Source: Oidiodendron maius Zn
Taxonomy: Eukaryota; Ascomycota; Leotiomycetes; Myxotrichaceae
NCBI GenBank assembly: GCA_000827325.1
Contig: KN832872.1
Location: 2,143,747 to 2,207,746 of the forward strand
Direction of reading: 5' to 3'
Length of the DNA stretch: 64,000 nt
Position numbers and translations under genes: made by a program. The notes beneath the pieces are model-generated. The model was not told the DNA's origin and searched no databases. It was given only the letters and a program-made list of their open reading frames with translations. This document shows positions 11,749 through 22,558 of this stretch, piece after piece. The stretch's first letter is position 1. Every line of letters starts with the position of its first letter.

Positions 11749-13245
11749 ATGCCAAGTGCCAGAAGAAATTGGACGCCAGACGAGGATGCTCTTCTCCGCC
11801 GTGCCGTACAACTTGGTGAGCCTTGCTTATTCCTGTCTCATGGCATGGTCGTGGCCTGATTCTAAATAGCTCAATCTCAATCCCGGCCACTACTGTGGAG
11901 AGAGCTAGCGAAATCAGTTCCAGGACGATCGAATAAAGGCTGTCGCAGAAGATGGTGGAATAGTCTAGCAGGTGGTACGACCAAGGGGCCTTGGTCTACG
12001 GAAGAGGACGAGCGACTGATCGCAGCCGTTCAAAAGTACGGAACGCGTTGGCGACAAGTCTCGCGGGAAGTTGGGTCAAGAAACGCTGACCAATGCTCGA
12101 GTCACTGGTGTCAGGTGCTAGATCCGAATATTAACTATTGTGACTGGACTCCGCAAGAGGTTTCTTCCCTTTCCAAACAAACAGTGATGCGCTACTGAGG
12201 GATCACTAACAATGGTCAGGATACGGACTTGTTGCACGCTATTCTTACCCATGGCACCAACTGGACCACCATTGCCGCCTCTCATACGCCGGCCAGAACC
12301 ACTCTTGCTGTTAGGAATCGCTACTCGACCTTGCGGTTGAAGAACGCCAACGTGAATAGACACAGAGCAAACGGCGAAGAGGTCGACAAGGCAGTGTCCA
12401 AGGATACAGGGTCAAGTAATGACATAAATGGGATCTTTCAAGCCCAAGGATGGGATGGGGCTGAAGGGACATCTGAGTCAGACGATGAAGACGACGGAGA
12501 CGATGGAGATGAGGACGACGAGGACTGTTATAAAGAGGATGTTGAAGAGGAGGATATACAAGATGTCGATATGGAGGACACAACTCAGGAGAAAGATAAC
12601 GCAGCGCAAGCGAAAGACACAGCCAACTCCAGCGCCGCGTACCGAAGGGACACCATGACAATCCAGGTCCCAGACTCGAGCTTCATTACATGGGACAAAC
12701 AAAGCCAGATCAATAACCGAACAAATAGTTCCACCGGCCATACGACTCCGCCTACAATGTCCGTGGATAACCATACACTGTATGACGCTCAACTCAAATT
12801 CGGCAGCAGCTCTTCTCTGCCGTATCCGGCTCCCAGCGGGAGATATTACTACGAGCAGGACCCGGATTCAATGGGCCTGGGTTTGCCATACACAGCATAC
12901 GGTGGGTGTTTTGTATTCTCCGAGTTTCTCCGCCTCACATCAACTACTCTCGCTAACATCCCAGCAGATACAAGCCCCTTGGAATCGCATGCAGACTTGC
13001 CCATGTTGTCTGGCTTTCAGACTTCATCCCAGTCAACACCGACTCTTTCAGCAGATGCGCCTGTTCCTATGAGTATGGGCCTTGGGACGCCATTGAGCAC
13101 GAGGTCTTCCACAGGAAGCCCGCACTCAACTGTGTATAAAGTATCCGTAAACATGGTCTGCACACGCGGGCAGTTAGATGCCGTCCTGGGTCAGCTGGCC
13201 GATGTAGGCTCGGGTGTGACGATAAAGCTGGACACAAAGTCATAG
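11749..13245 (+). CDS. Myb-type DNA-binding regulator 2 (paralog of regulator 1)
   Basis: Four exons, 439 aa: 11749-11815, 11870-12159, 12220-12901 and 12965-13245. The first exon is 67 nt long, as in regulator 1, and ends at the same codon position inside the first Myb repeat (MPSARRNWTPDEDALL). Repeats two (GPWSTEEDERLI) and three (CDWTPQE-DTDLL, split by an intron regulator 1 lacks) follow, with the junction RRRWWNSLAG between them. After the Myb region come an acidic Asp/Glu tract and a disordered stretch. The C-terminal segment is conserved with regulator 1 (YKVSVNMVC...VGSGVTIKLD). The two genes are head to head, 1.6 kb apart, so they look like an old inverted duplication. It is likely a nuclear transcription factor. 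Whether either controls the neighbouring cluster cannot be told from the sequence. Confidence 0.88.
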
Positions 13246-13950
13246 AATACCCATCGAACGAATGCAGGAAGATTAACTCGCTTAGTTTAGGTTCTGAGTT
13301 AAATTAAACCATCTAAGATCACTCTCCCATCTGATGTTCACCGCTGCTAAACATTCGTGGTTCTCACCTCACGTGTTGCTCACTTACCTATTTATCTGGG
13401 TTGTCTTCATTTTCACGCTGACACGTGGCTGGTCGTGCTGCTCGTGGCTTGACGCCAGGCCAACAGGTACTCGAGGATTTGTGACAGGCAATAGACGCCA
13501 GAATGCTCGTGGGCGGCACAGGTACAAGTGCTGCCGAGCCGTGTTCGGAGCCCGAAAAACCAAGCAAGTGGCGGGAAAGCCTGCAGATTGATCGGAAGAG
13601 CCGTAGGGTTCTACAGCCCAACCTCACTGCATGAGATTGTTTTCCAAATCCGGGCTAGGGCGTGTCATGATTAGCCCCCCTCCTCAGCCCTTCAACTACT
13701 CGTCGTACTACCTGGTGTTAGATATTGTCCTGGGTAAGCAGACGCGGCATACTCTGTTCTCGCCTGGGAGCAATGGGAAACATGTACAAAGTAAGCATAT
13801 ACGCTTATTCATCGCCCCAGCAGCTGGGTTATGTGGTTGATAAATGTGCTGCTGGGTTCAGACACAGCTCGCATCAGATCTCGTCCAGCCCCTTCCAGAC
13901 CATCACAGAAGAGACAACCTCAAATCCACAGTAGAGGAAGGGCGACCACC
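13246..13950. other. intergenic, upstream of secreted protein gene
   Basis: Holds the 3' flank of Myb regulator 2 and the promoter and leader of the secreted-protein gene. Open frames at 13334-13840 show no recognisable domain. I see no further gene. Confidence 0.45.
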
Positions 13951-14688
13951 ATGAAGTGTCTACTGCCAATCGCCCTGTTTCCGGCCCTTCTGGCGGCCAT
14001 GGACCATCGCCGCAATTCTCCCTCGCCGTCTTCCCAAATCAGGCTCCGTTATCCACCTGTCATACAGGCTGACCACAGCTGGGTAGCACCACCCTACGCC
14101 TGGAACTTCGGCCACTGGTACCCAACGTACACCTCGTTCCCGGCATACCTGAGCCTGTACAACTTCCAGAGCGACATCTATCCACAATTCCCCACCACGC
14201 AGGCCGCAGCCGACCTCCGGCAAAACCTCGACCTCGCATCGTACAACCTGCCAGTTACTGGCAACAGCACGGCCGACGATTACGTCTACACGGCCTTTGG
14301 ACTGGACACACCGGCGCCCGAGATCGGATCGGCCGTGTTCAACTTCACCGGCCAGGGATACTGGCATCTCACCAACTACTACATGTATATCGCGTGGGGG
14401 TACGACACCGAGGGCTATGGCTACTATGTCCAGTACGAGACGCCCGTCGAGGTCGGCGGCGATGGCGACATTGCCATCGTCAGCCGCAAGCTGGGCGGCC
14501 CGAGCCCGGCGACCACGACGGCGATTTTCCATGCTCTCAATACCACGTTTGCAGGCGAGACGCGGGGCAATCTGGCCAAGTATGCCGAGAACCTGCAGAA
14601 GCTCAAGACGGACGGGAGGCGTAACGGACAAGGCATTGTGCCTTGCGACCAAGCCTGCGTGCTGAATGCCTGGATGGCGGGATTGTAG
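13951..14688 (+). CDS. secreted protein of unknown function
   Basis: Single-exon frame of 245 aa from the ATG at 13951, which has a good leader context (CACCATG). An upstream in-frame extension exists, but starting at 13951 puts a hydrophobic signal peptide (MKCLLPIALFPALLAA) at the N-terminus. The mature part is rich in Tyr, Trp and Phe, has potential N-glycosylation sites (NSTA, NFTG, NTTF) and two Cys close together near the C-terminus (PCDQAC). I do not recognise a family. Codon use is strongly GC-biased at third positions, consistent with a real gene; the opposite strand also stays open for 230 codons, which I treat as a shadow. A secreted or cell-surface role is likely. Confidence 0.7.
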   Translation: MKCLLPIALFPALLAAMDHRRNSPSPSSQIRLRYPPVIQADHSWVAPPYAWNFGHWYPTYTSFPAYLSLYNFQSDIYPQFPTTQAAADLRQNLDLASYNLPVTGNSTADDYVYTAFGLDTPAPEIGSAVFNFTGQGYWHLTNYYMYIAWGYDTEGYGYYVQYETPVEVGGDGDIAIVSRKLGGPSPATTTAIFHALNTTFAGETRGNLAKYAENLQKLKTDGRRNGQGIVPCDQACVLNAWMAGL

Positions 14689-15306
14689 AAACCCGAATAC
14701 CGGGTGTGGCGAAAGTGGGAGGGTTTAACCTACGTGGTGTACGTGAGCTTTGCTGGCTAGAAATTGCAAGATGCAGATTTCACGGAGAAAATTGTCGCCA
14801 AGTGTGCATTGTTTACTTCTCGGGTGGCGGGCTGGCGAGCTCTCGTCCCTGCAAAGCACCCATCCACGATAGTACTAAATTGAGAAATGCTCATACGAAT
14901 GCAGCCGCATAGTATATCACTCACCCCGTATGAAGAGAGAGCATTGATCAGCTACTATTCTGGCTTTGTCATTCGACTAAATAGATCAATAATAATACCA
15001 TATGATCCAATATTGCAAGCAAAAGAATGGGAAATGGACGTGAACACTAACTGGGTTGTGTCGAATAAGGGTGTATAGCTGCTGCCACAACCCGCACCAC
15101 GTCTAGAGCTCCCTTTGCAACTCGAATCTTGTCTGCCGCTTCCCCCTCCTCTCGAACTATGGCCCCGTTCCGCTACAGCCGCTAGTACAGTTTCAAACCA
15201 TGGGCTTTCTTCCCACTAAACAATGGGGGTATATGCAGAGGTGCAATATGGCTGTAGAAGATATGAAGATGGAAACGTGCCTTTACTATAAGAGCGTTAG
15301 GTTGCG
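14689..15306. other. intergenic, no gene recognised
   Basis: 3' flank of the secreted-protein gene running into the Helitron remnant. Nothing recognised. Confidence 0.5.
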
Positions 15307-16960
15307 ATGGATCTAGAGAACAGCATTTGCCCTGCGTGCTTCCTTTGGGACGAGCGTGACCAGAGCCCTTACCTAATGTCCGCGGAGAACGAGATAGACC
15401 CAGGAGATATTCTAGCCTACCTACCAGAGCTAATACAGGTCAGGGAGATAATTATCGCCCGCTCGCATGTGCAGATAATAGTACATCATTACTATACCCA
15501 AGACACTATATAAGTTTTATATATAACACAGTCCAGACGGCTAGCGTACCCCTTAACCTTCCTTCCAAGCCTGGTATCATAGTCTTACAGCCCTTAGATT
15601 AAGTAGTGAAAATAATCCACGGTATCAAGGCTAGTTCTAGTCTGACTTTTAGGTCTGTAAAAGGCGCATTCTTACCTAGCTATGGTTCTTAAAGGTACAC
15701 TACCCGGATTGCCAATATATTACTATCTCTCCAACTAAATCAATACTCTCTTAGTAGATAATGATATTTCCTTGTCCTTTTACGGCAGTCGTGAATAATC
15801 AAGCTCAGGGGGTGGAAGATTAACCACCGCCTTCAGCCAAGCTTCCATCTCCAATCTCTTACTCTATAGTCCCGAATCTCAACATTACTACGACCGAGGT
15901 GGATCTAATCTTAGAGGAGATTGCCGGCCAGAAGCAACCACTTCCTAGCCTCCCTACACCCTCTGTTCGATATACCCCTGTCGTTAAAGGCATCTAGAAA
16001 GGACCGGGATCTTTACTGTTGCCTTCCCTACCCTGTATCCTATAGGCTAGACTGGCTTCAACGCTCCACCCATACACAAGGTAGACTTGAACGATTACGC
16101 TTAGTATCTGATGCGTATTCGCGATGGCAGGTTTGGCCAGTACCCACGCTAGCGGTTCTTTGTCTTTAATATCCTAATGCGTCGTAAGGCAAACAGCTCT
16201 GCCCGATTTTACTTCTCTAGAACGTTTAGTCTTAAGGATCTTAGCCGCGATAAGCCTGCAGAAGCACTACTTATGGACAAGGGTCTCTTGCATTAGATCA
16301 TTTATTTAAGGCTCTAATTTAACGGCCGCTTGGCCGTACTAGAGGAATAGGAGAAATAGCTCAGAAGCTAAAGCCTGCTTTCTCTCGCCTAGTATATCAC
16401 CTATCTTATAACGTTTAGTGCAGTTAATATATAATAGCATAACTTACATTAACATTTCCCTGCCTTTTTAGACGTTATAACCACTAATGATACTTCTTGG
16501 TATAACTTTGCCTAGGATCGGGTCTAGGACTACCTATATCTCATCGCTCACTACTTACTCCTTCGATTCTAGGCGCTTACTGACCACGTTATGCGGAAAG
16601 GCTTAGACTAACCACTAGTCTAACGCTTTTTTCTTTTCTCAATCGCTCTTTACTGGTTTAGTAGTAACCAAGAACATTGATCACAAGGTGTAGCTATTTG
16701 CTCCAGCCTAAAATCAGGAGACGCTTAACTAGCATACGCCGGTAATCACTATAGATAGCTAACACGGATGTTCAACCTCTATATTGTCTTACGTGAGAAA
16801 ATCGTTTCTAAGCCAGAAAGGTCGTCTATGTTTTATATAGAACTATAGTTACAAGTCAAAGCAAGGATATCGCTGTATATAGAAGTTGCACAATCTCATT
16901 GAAACTGTCCTACCCACAAGAATATTGTGTATCTAGACCCCAAGATCTAAAAAAGAGCAT
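15307..16960 (+). mobile_element. degenerate Helitron remnant
   Basis: Broken plus-strand frames resemble the N-terminal parts of fungal Helitron Rep/helicase proteins. At 15307-15513 there is a segment with CPACFLW and NEIDPGDI...LIQVREIIIARS, like the region before the Helitron-like N domain. At about 16115-16225 the frame reads RWRFFVFNILMRRKA, a typical block of that domain. At about 16490-16590 there is a DYLYLIAHYLLLRF-like stretch followed by HVMRKG. Multiple stops and frame changes make this a relic, and no Pif1 helicase portion is seen. Ends were not located, and Helitrons leave no target duplication to check. Confidence 0.6.
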
Positions 16961-17200
16961 AGGGAGGCTCACACGTGAAATTTGCTTCTGAATATGGGGT
17001 TATTGCAGGTACGGGGTATAGTGCTTATCAGTGTTACCAGGTGTGGTGACCATCGGGACTTCTATATTAAATCAACGGGAACTAATAAAATAAAACATCT
17101 GTATTTTCCAACACTGGTCACCTGGTCACGCAGGCGGGGGACCTGCTGCATCACCCAGTCTCACTATAAACATGGTTGAAATTCGGCGAATCCCGGGTCC

Positions 17201-19242
17201 TTAGTATTTGGTGTTCTTAATATCAGCGGCCTGTTTCTCGGCAAGCGTGTCTGTTTTCCACCGTCAGCCTTGACTCTCAACAAACAATGCCAACGTCTGC
17301 TCTCCCGCACTTACAAACTTGGATCTGAGGAGCCGGTCCCGGCGGCAAGAAGGGGAAGGAAGAGGAGTCAATGACTCTCACTGCACGAGGGTTGTCAGCT
17401 GATCTTGCTCTTAGATATTGTTAGGTCTGGCCGGTTCGGGCCACGACTCACATTTCTTCACGCCGAATACCCGGCCGCGGCTGTCAACGACGGCCAAGGG
17501 ATCATCCGCTTTGCCCATCTTGTTGCTGGAGAAGGCATGCTGGAACGGTTGGATGTAACCCCTGAGAAAGTCGAGGATCTGCTCGTCAGTCTGCACTTGC
17601 ACACCAGGGACAGTCTCGGGGCCGATCAAGGCGGGGCCAATGACACTAGACGCGAGGGCTTGGCGGACGCGCTTGAAGCCGGCGAGCATGACATCGACGT
17701 CGGACGGGTGGGTAAACATGGCGGGGTTGATCAATGGGGGGTCGCTGTTGCTTGACGAGGCGATGGACACGTTGCCCACCGACTGCGGTGCGAAGAGGAC
17801 GGCAACCGTGGTGGCATAGTTGCCGCCTGGGACCGGCGGGACGCTCGAGTTGACGAAGCTGCTGGGGATTGCGCTCGGCACGAAGGCGTACGCAATCTCG
17901 GGCCAGTCGGCCGGCAGCTTATCCAGCGCCTGGTTTGTCACTGTGGAGAAGTTTACGCGGAGCTCGGCGGGAATCTTCTCCATAGCCATCTGGTCGCCTC
18001 CGACGCTGGCCAACGGGCCCCTTGCATAGTTGTTGAAATCACTAATGGCTTGTCCCAGATAGGCTGGGTCCTCGAGTTCCGATCCTGTTATCATATTGAC
18101 TTGGTGCGATATGTAGATGACAATGTGCTCCCGGAGGTTCTGGCCAACACCGGGTCGGTCTGCGATGACGGGGATATCTAGGGACTGAAGCAGGGCCTTG
18201 GGTCCGACACCCGACACCATGAGCATTTGCGGGGATTGGAAGACGCCTGCGGACAGGAGAACCTCCTTGCGGGCCGAGATGATGCAGTTGGCACCGACCT
18301 GAACACCGATCGCCTCTTTGTTCCCATTGAAGACAATGCGCTGGGCCATGGTGTTGTTAAAGAGCGCGAGATTCCTCCGGCCGACCACGGGGCGCAAGTA
18401 AGCCGCCTCGGATGAGGAGCGGAAGCCGGTGGTATGGTTGACCGTGTTCATGTGGAACGAGTGCCCCAGGAGATTGCCGTTGATAAATGCATTCACCTTC
18501 TCGATGCCAATGGCTTGCCACGCGACCGAGAGCCACGTGCCCCATGACTGGGCGTAGGCCGGATAGGTAACGGCGAGACCGCCTCCCTCCGAGGTGTCGT
18601 TTGGATCGTACATCGGAGTCGCATTGGCGAAGCGCTCCTGGTTGTCGGGAGGGGTGAAGTTCATCGTCCGGGCATAAAACTCCAACATGTTATCGTACAG
18701 GAAGGAATTGTCGCCGACCGCATCGGCAAACATCTGATGGGCACCTACAGACGAATGCCCGTACGCCATGGAGTTGATGTCGCTACAGCCGCCAAAGGCC
18801 TTTGGCCGAAAATAGGGGCGGGACTGATTGAGTAGCCCCTAGTAAATGGAGTTTAGCCATGCTGGATCTCTCACGAAGGTCCGCGAGAGAACGGGGTGAG
18901 GGGGGGGGGACCGACGCTTTGTGGAGTGGTGCTGAACGGCCACATCATGGGATCCATGGTGTTGTAGAAGTTGCCCGCGTACATGGGAACCTGCGTCCAG
19001 TTCCCATGGACCTCTTCCGGGAAAGTGCCAGCCTCAATGACCGCAACTGTGGTGGCAGGATTCTCCGTGAGCCGGTTCGCCAGAACCAGGCCTGCAGTGC
19101 CTCCACCGATGATCACATAGTCAAATCTCTGGCCTAGATTCGGGTGTGGGCAAGAGGAGGAGGGCACGGAAGGCACTGCGGATGCGGAGCCCAGGAGCAA
19201 CCCCGTTACGAGAAGCAGCGGTCCACAGCCATGACCACGCAT
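17201..19242 (-). CDS. GMC-type FAD oxidoreductase, secretory, catalytic His missing
   Basis: Four exons, 609 aa: 19242-18916, 18838-17452, 17380-17315 and 17250-17201. A signal peptide (hydrophobic [14 protein letters not shown]) precedes the FAD-binding IIGGGTAGL. The first intron (18915-18839) contains a poly-C run on the coding strand and restores [13 protein letters not shown], the GMC signature region. The two short 3' exons restore the C-terminus ([15 protein letters not shown], then [11 protein letters not shown]). At the place where GMC enzymes usually have PPG-His-PQ, this protein has PPG-Pro-Ala-PQ (residues 587-588), so the usual active-site base is absent. Family members oxidise alcohols, and secreted forms take part in patulin-type pathways. 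It sits beside P450 20424-21908 in the same orientation and probably belongs to the cluster, with altered or lost oxidase activity. Confidence 0.85.
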
Positions 19243-20423
19243 GATAGATGGTTTGCCTGGTTCCTGATAGCGATAGAGGTGCGGGTGGGACGTGGAAAGA
19301 CAATGGCGGAGGAGTGAGACGGCGACTCGAGTGGCGGGCTCCCGGTTCTATTTCTATTTCTCCCTCGTATGCCAGCGACTCGGCCTCGTCGCGTCAGTCT
19401 CGACACCAACTCTGCCATTACGTACGGGCTAGAACTGAAGGCTTTAAGGTTAGGGGTGCTGGCCAGCCTTTCTGAACCAGCCAGGCAGTCCGCCGTCCGA
19501 GCGTGCTGACGATGACATTCCGCTGGAGAATCCCATTGGGTGTGTGATCCGTGGGAAGGCGGCGCCGCGGCAGGCTTTGTGGAAAGGAGTTACTCAGTGT
19601 CGTGAAGATTGGTGATGTGAGAAGATGCGACTGGCGGGGAGCCAGTATCTGCACGTGAGCTGAAATTCCCCTTCCCGCATGGTTCCAGCTGACGGCACGA
19701 CTACTGTCCGATCCTGCCGCCCCCCGGAATGGGACCAACCCAAGACGGGGGCAGGAGTGGCACCAGATCCTAATCCCAAATCATATGTACCGCAGTAACT
19801 GTGTACCTGACATGGGGGGTTCGTTGACATTCGGCCGCCACGTGGCCGCACCCTGATTCCGAGGGCTTCTCATTTAAATAGATATTGGAGACGGGGTTGT
19901 CAACTGCAATGCACGTGATCCTTCAGGGAAACACGACGCTATCGTTCCCCTTATACTTAAATATACGTAAGATTCTGTACGGCATCAAGTATTTTTGAAG
20001 CTGTTTTGAAGCTGTTTTGAAGACATTTATAGCCACAAAAACACAACGGTTAGGAGGGTGGGGGCGGGGGTTGGTTACGGTTAGTCAGGGGGTTGGAGGG
20101 TGTTTGAATCCCCATATTAGTATACCTTTTGTAAATTAAGTGGTGTCTTGGTAAGGGTAGGCGAAATATGGCCATGGTAGAGCTGAACCCTATATTTACA
20201 GCAGAATAAAGATTAGACGCACATCTTCAAGGTACAGTATGGCATATACATTACACCTGCGTCTCGCTTAAGTCGACATGGGGAGACAGGTTGATAACAG
20301 CACCCAGTATTAGTTAAAAGGGGAACTACCAACCGGGCCACGGTACGACGACGGATTCGAGTTCAACGGTCACAACGAGGAGGAGCAAGCCAAATTGATC
20401 TATCCATTCAGGGCGCGTAAAAA
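19243..20423. other. intergenic between GMC gene and P450
   Basis: Carries the GMC promoter and the 3' flank of the P450. A short tandem repeat (TTTTGAAGCTG units) lies at about 19994-20022, and a strongly G-rich stretch (runs of 3-5 G) at about 20053-20100. I see no gene; the open frames at 19418-19851 show no recognisable domain. Confidence 0.5.
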
Positions 20424-21908
20424 CTACGGCCATTCGATATCAATACGATGGTCCTTGATATCACCATTGAACCACTCAATCACATCAATCTTCTCTTGAC
20501 ACGTCCTCGCCCCCTCCAGGGCCTCGCTCTCCACGACCGCCAGGACCGTCTCATGCAGTTGATGCATGGCCAGATTCTTGCCGATGCAGGCACGCAACCC
20601 GGCTCCAAAGGGCATCATGCTCCGGTGCATCTGCGGTCGCCGCAGCCCGCCGTCGTCGCCGTTCCCCAGCCACCGTTCGGGTCGGAAGGAGAATGGATCG
20701 GGGAAGACGTCGGGATCATGGTGCAGGTTGTATGCAGCACAACCGACGATGGTGCCGGCGGGGAGCACCATCTTACCAACCGACAGTCCTGTCGCCGGCA
20801 CCACCCGGGTCAACCGCGTGGGGTTCGCCATGCCGAGACGTAGACTCTCCTTAACACATGCCCGTAGGTATGGGAGGCCGTCCAGCGTGTGAGTATCTCG
20901 CCCGCTAGCAGCGCGGATCTCCGCCAGCAGACGACGCCGCACCGTGGCATCCCGCACCAGGTGGAAGAGCGTTGTGGCGAGCATAACTGCCGTCGAGTCA
21001 GCGCCCGCGAACACAATAGCCTTGCTCTGCGCGCCGGCCTCGTCCCGGGAGACGCCAGCGACCATGAGCCGCTCTTGGTAGTAGTGGGGATCCTTGGCGT
21101 CGTCTGTCGTTGTACGGCCCTGCATGACGCCTTCGATGAAGCGGTCGAGCTTCAGGAAGGATTCCGTGACGTGGTCGCTCGCGCTTAAGCGCTGCGAGAT
21201 GGTGTAGCACAACTTGAATATGGAGTTGGGCAGCAGAGAAAAGCGGGCAAAAGCCACGATGGCGTGGATAAAAGGGTTCGCGCTGAGCTTGGCCGTCTCT
21301 AGCTGCCTCTCCTCGAGGCTGAGATGAGCATTCTCGTCCAGCCCGCCGTACCGCTGGCCGAGCAGGTAGACGGTCACAACATCAATGGAGAGACGCGCGC
21401 AGAGGTCCAGAAGATCCGTCTTGACATGCGCCCCGCCCAACTGGCGAAGCTGCGCGACGAACTCGGTGATACAGCTCTTAATCACGCCATCTGGAGCGAC
21501 CGCCGCCCTCAGCTGTACGGGAGCGAAGAGAGGAGCGACCGCCTTTGCGCGAAGGTCACGGTAGACCGTGTCCGTGGACGAGAAGATGGACGCAACCGGC
21601 CCGAGGTCAAAGTTGTGATAGCGGTCATCCTTGGGGAAGCCGCCGGCAGCGACGTAGATGTCACGGATGGCAATGCTGTCCGCGATAGATACCGAGTTCG
21701 GCGCAACCCGAACCACCTTGCCGTACATCTGGTGGTAATGGCGCAACACACGCCCTTCGATCCCAAGGTAGCATATGGTGTTGAGGAACAAGGAGCTGGC
21801 CTTGGCCATGAATGGGCCAGGCACGTCGCGCAGCGCATGGAAGCGCCACCGGTACACCGTTCGAATGAGGACGGCCCCGAGCACAACTTTGCCCAGAAAC
21901 GCGAACAT
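20424..21908 (-). CDS. cytochrome P450 monooxygenase 1
   Basis: Intronless frame of 494 aa, normal length for a fungal microsomal P450. An N-terminal hydrophobic anchor (FLGKVVLGAVLI) is followed by the Pro-rich hinge (DVPGPF). The I-helix oxygen-activation motif is AGADSTA, the K-helix is ESLR, the PERW motif is present, and the haem loop is FGAGLRACIG with ligand Cys441. All core elements are intact, so it should be an active ER-bound monooxygenase. The lack of introns contrasts with the five-exon P450 at 36948-38762; the two are not close paralogs. It is divergent from the O-methyltransferase gene, with 650 bp between start codons, suggesting shared control. Hydroxylation or ring modification of the cluster product is inferred; the substrate is unknown. 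Confidence 0.93.
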   Translation of the reverse strand: MFAFLGKVVLGAVLIRTVYRWRFHALRDVPGPFMAKASSLFLNTICYLGIEGRVLRHYHQMYGKVVRVAPNSVSIADSIAIRDIYVAAGGFPKDDRYHNFDLGPVASIFSSTDTVYRDLRAKAVAPLFAPVQLRAAVAPDGVIKSCITEFVAQLRQLGGAHVKTDLLDLCARLSIDVVTVYLLGQRYGGLDENAHLSLEERQLETAKLSANPFIHAIVAFARFSLLPNSIFKLCYTISQRLSASDHVTESFLKLDRFIEGVMQGRTTTDDAKDPHYYQERLMVAGVSRDEAGAQSKAIVFAGADSTAVMLATTLFHLVRDATVRRRLLAEIRAASGRDTHTLDGLPYLRACVKESLRLGMANPTRLTRVVPATGLSVGKMVLPAGTIVGCAAYNLHHDPDVFPDPFSFRPERWLGNGDDGGLRRPQMHRSMMPFGAGLRACIGKNLAMHQLHETVLAVVESEALEGARTCQEKIDVIEWFNGDIKDHRIDIEWP

Positions 21909-22558
21909 TAGGTCGAGTGAGTGTCAAAGCGCTCTCAGGACGGGAATGTTATTATGGATGAGGATATGCGTAGACCGTGCAGTTGTTAAGTCGGCAGAGA
22001 TATTGTATCTGGTTGTGCCGCCATCGGGCTACCGAACGGCATCCACTGCACAGAAAAGTTCGACATGAGCTCCCGCGTCTCGGTGGGATGCCGTGGCGAA
22101 TTCAACCTCATTCCCACCCCGAGTCCATGGTCGAGCTCCCATGGCACAAGAGGGCACGACTGGCGGTCGCTGACGTGGGTCGGATCCCACCTACTCGGTT
22201 CCTCTCTGTCCCGAAAAACACCAAGTAAGCTGGAAATACTCGGCACCGGGTAACAGAACAATATTGAAGCACTTGGTTTTGGGGTAAAAACGACGCTTCG
22301 GGGTCAGACACAGTAAGCCCAAATGTCATCAGGCAAGTGCCCAAGTGACGAGGTAATCATCACTACACCAGCCTCAGCGGATGCTTACTAGTCCTGTAAC
22401 GTCCCGACACTGGTAGTGAGGGCGGCAGTATTTGTGCACGTCTTTTTGGGCTCGCCGATTCTGCAGAGATCCCATTGTCTGCCCTGTAGAAGACTTTTGT
22501 CCCATAGAGACGCGTAACATTAGGAGCTTGAATCCACGATACGGCTGTCGGCGCTGTC
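21909..22558. promoter_or_regulatory. divergent promoter region, P450 1 / O-methyltransferase
   Basis: 650 bp between two divergently transcribed cluster genes. No clear TATA box or operator was recognised. Overlapping short open frames here are not convincing genes. Confidence 0.5.

Noticed and set aside
13960-14652. 230-codon minus-strand open frame
   Set aside because: It is the shadow of the secreted-protein gene, caused by strong third-position GC bias; the plus frame has a signal peptide and ordered composition.
18839-18915. Possible frameshift at a poly-G run in the GMC gene
   Set aside because: The run lies inside a 77-nt intron whose removal restores the conserved [10 protein letters not shown] region in frame.
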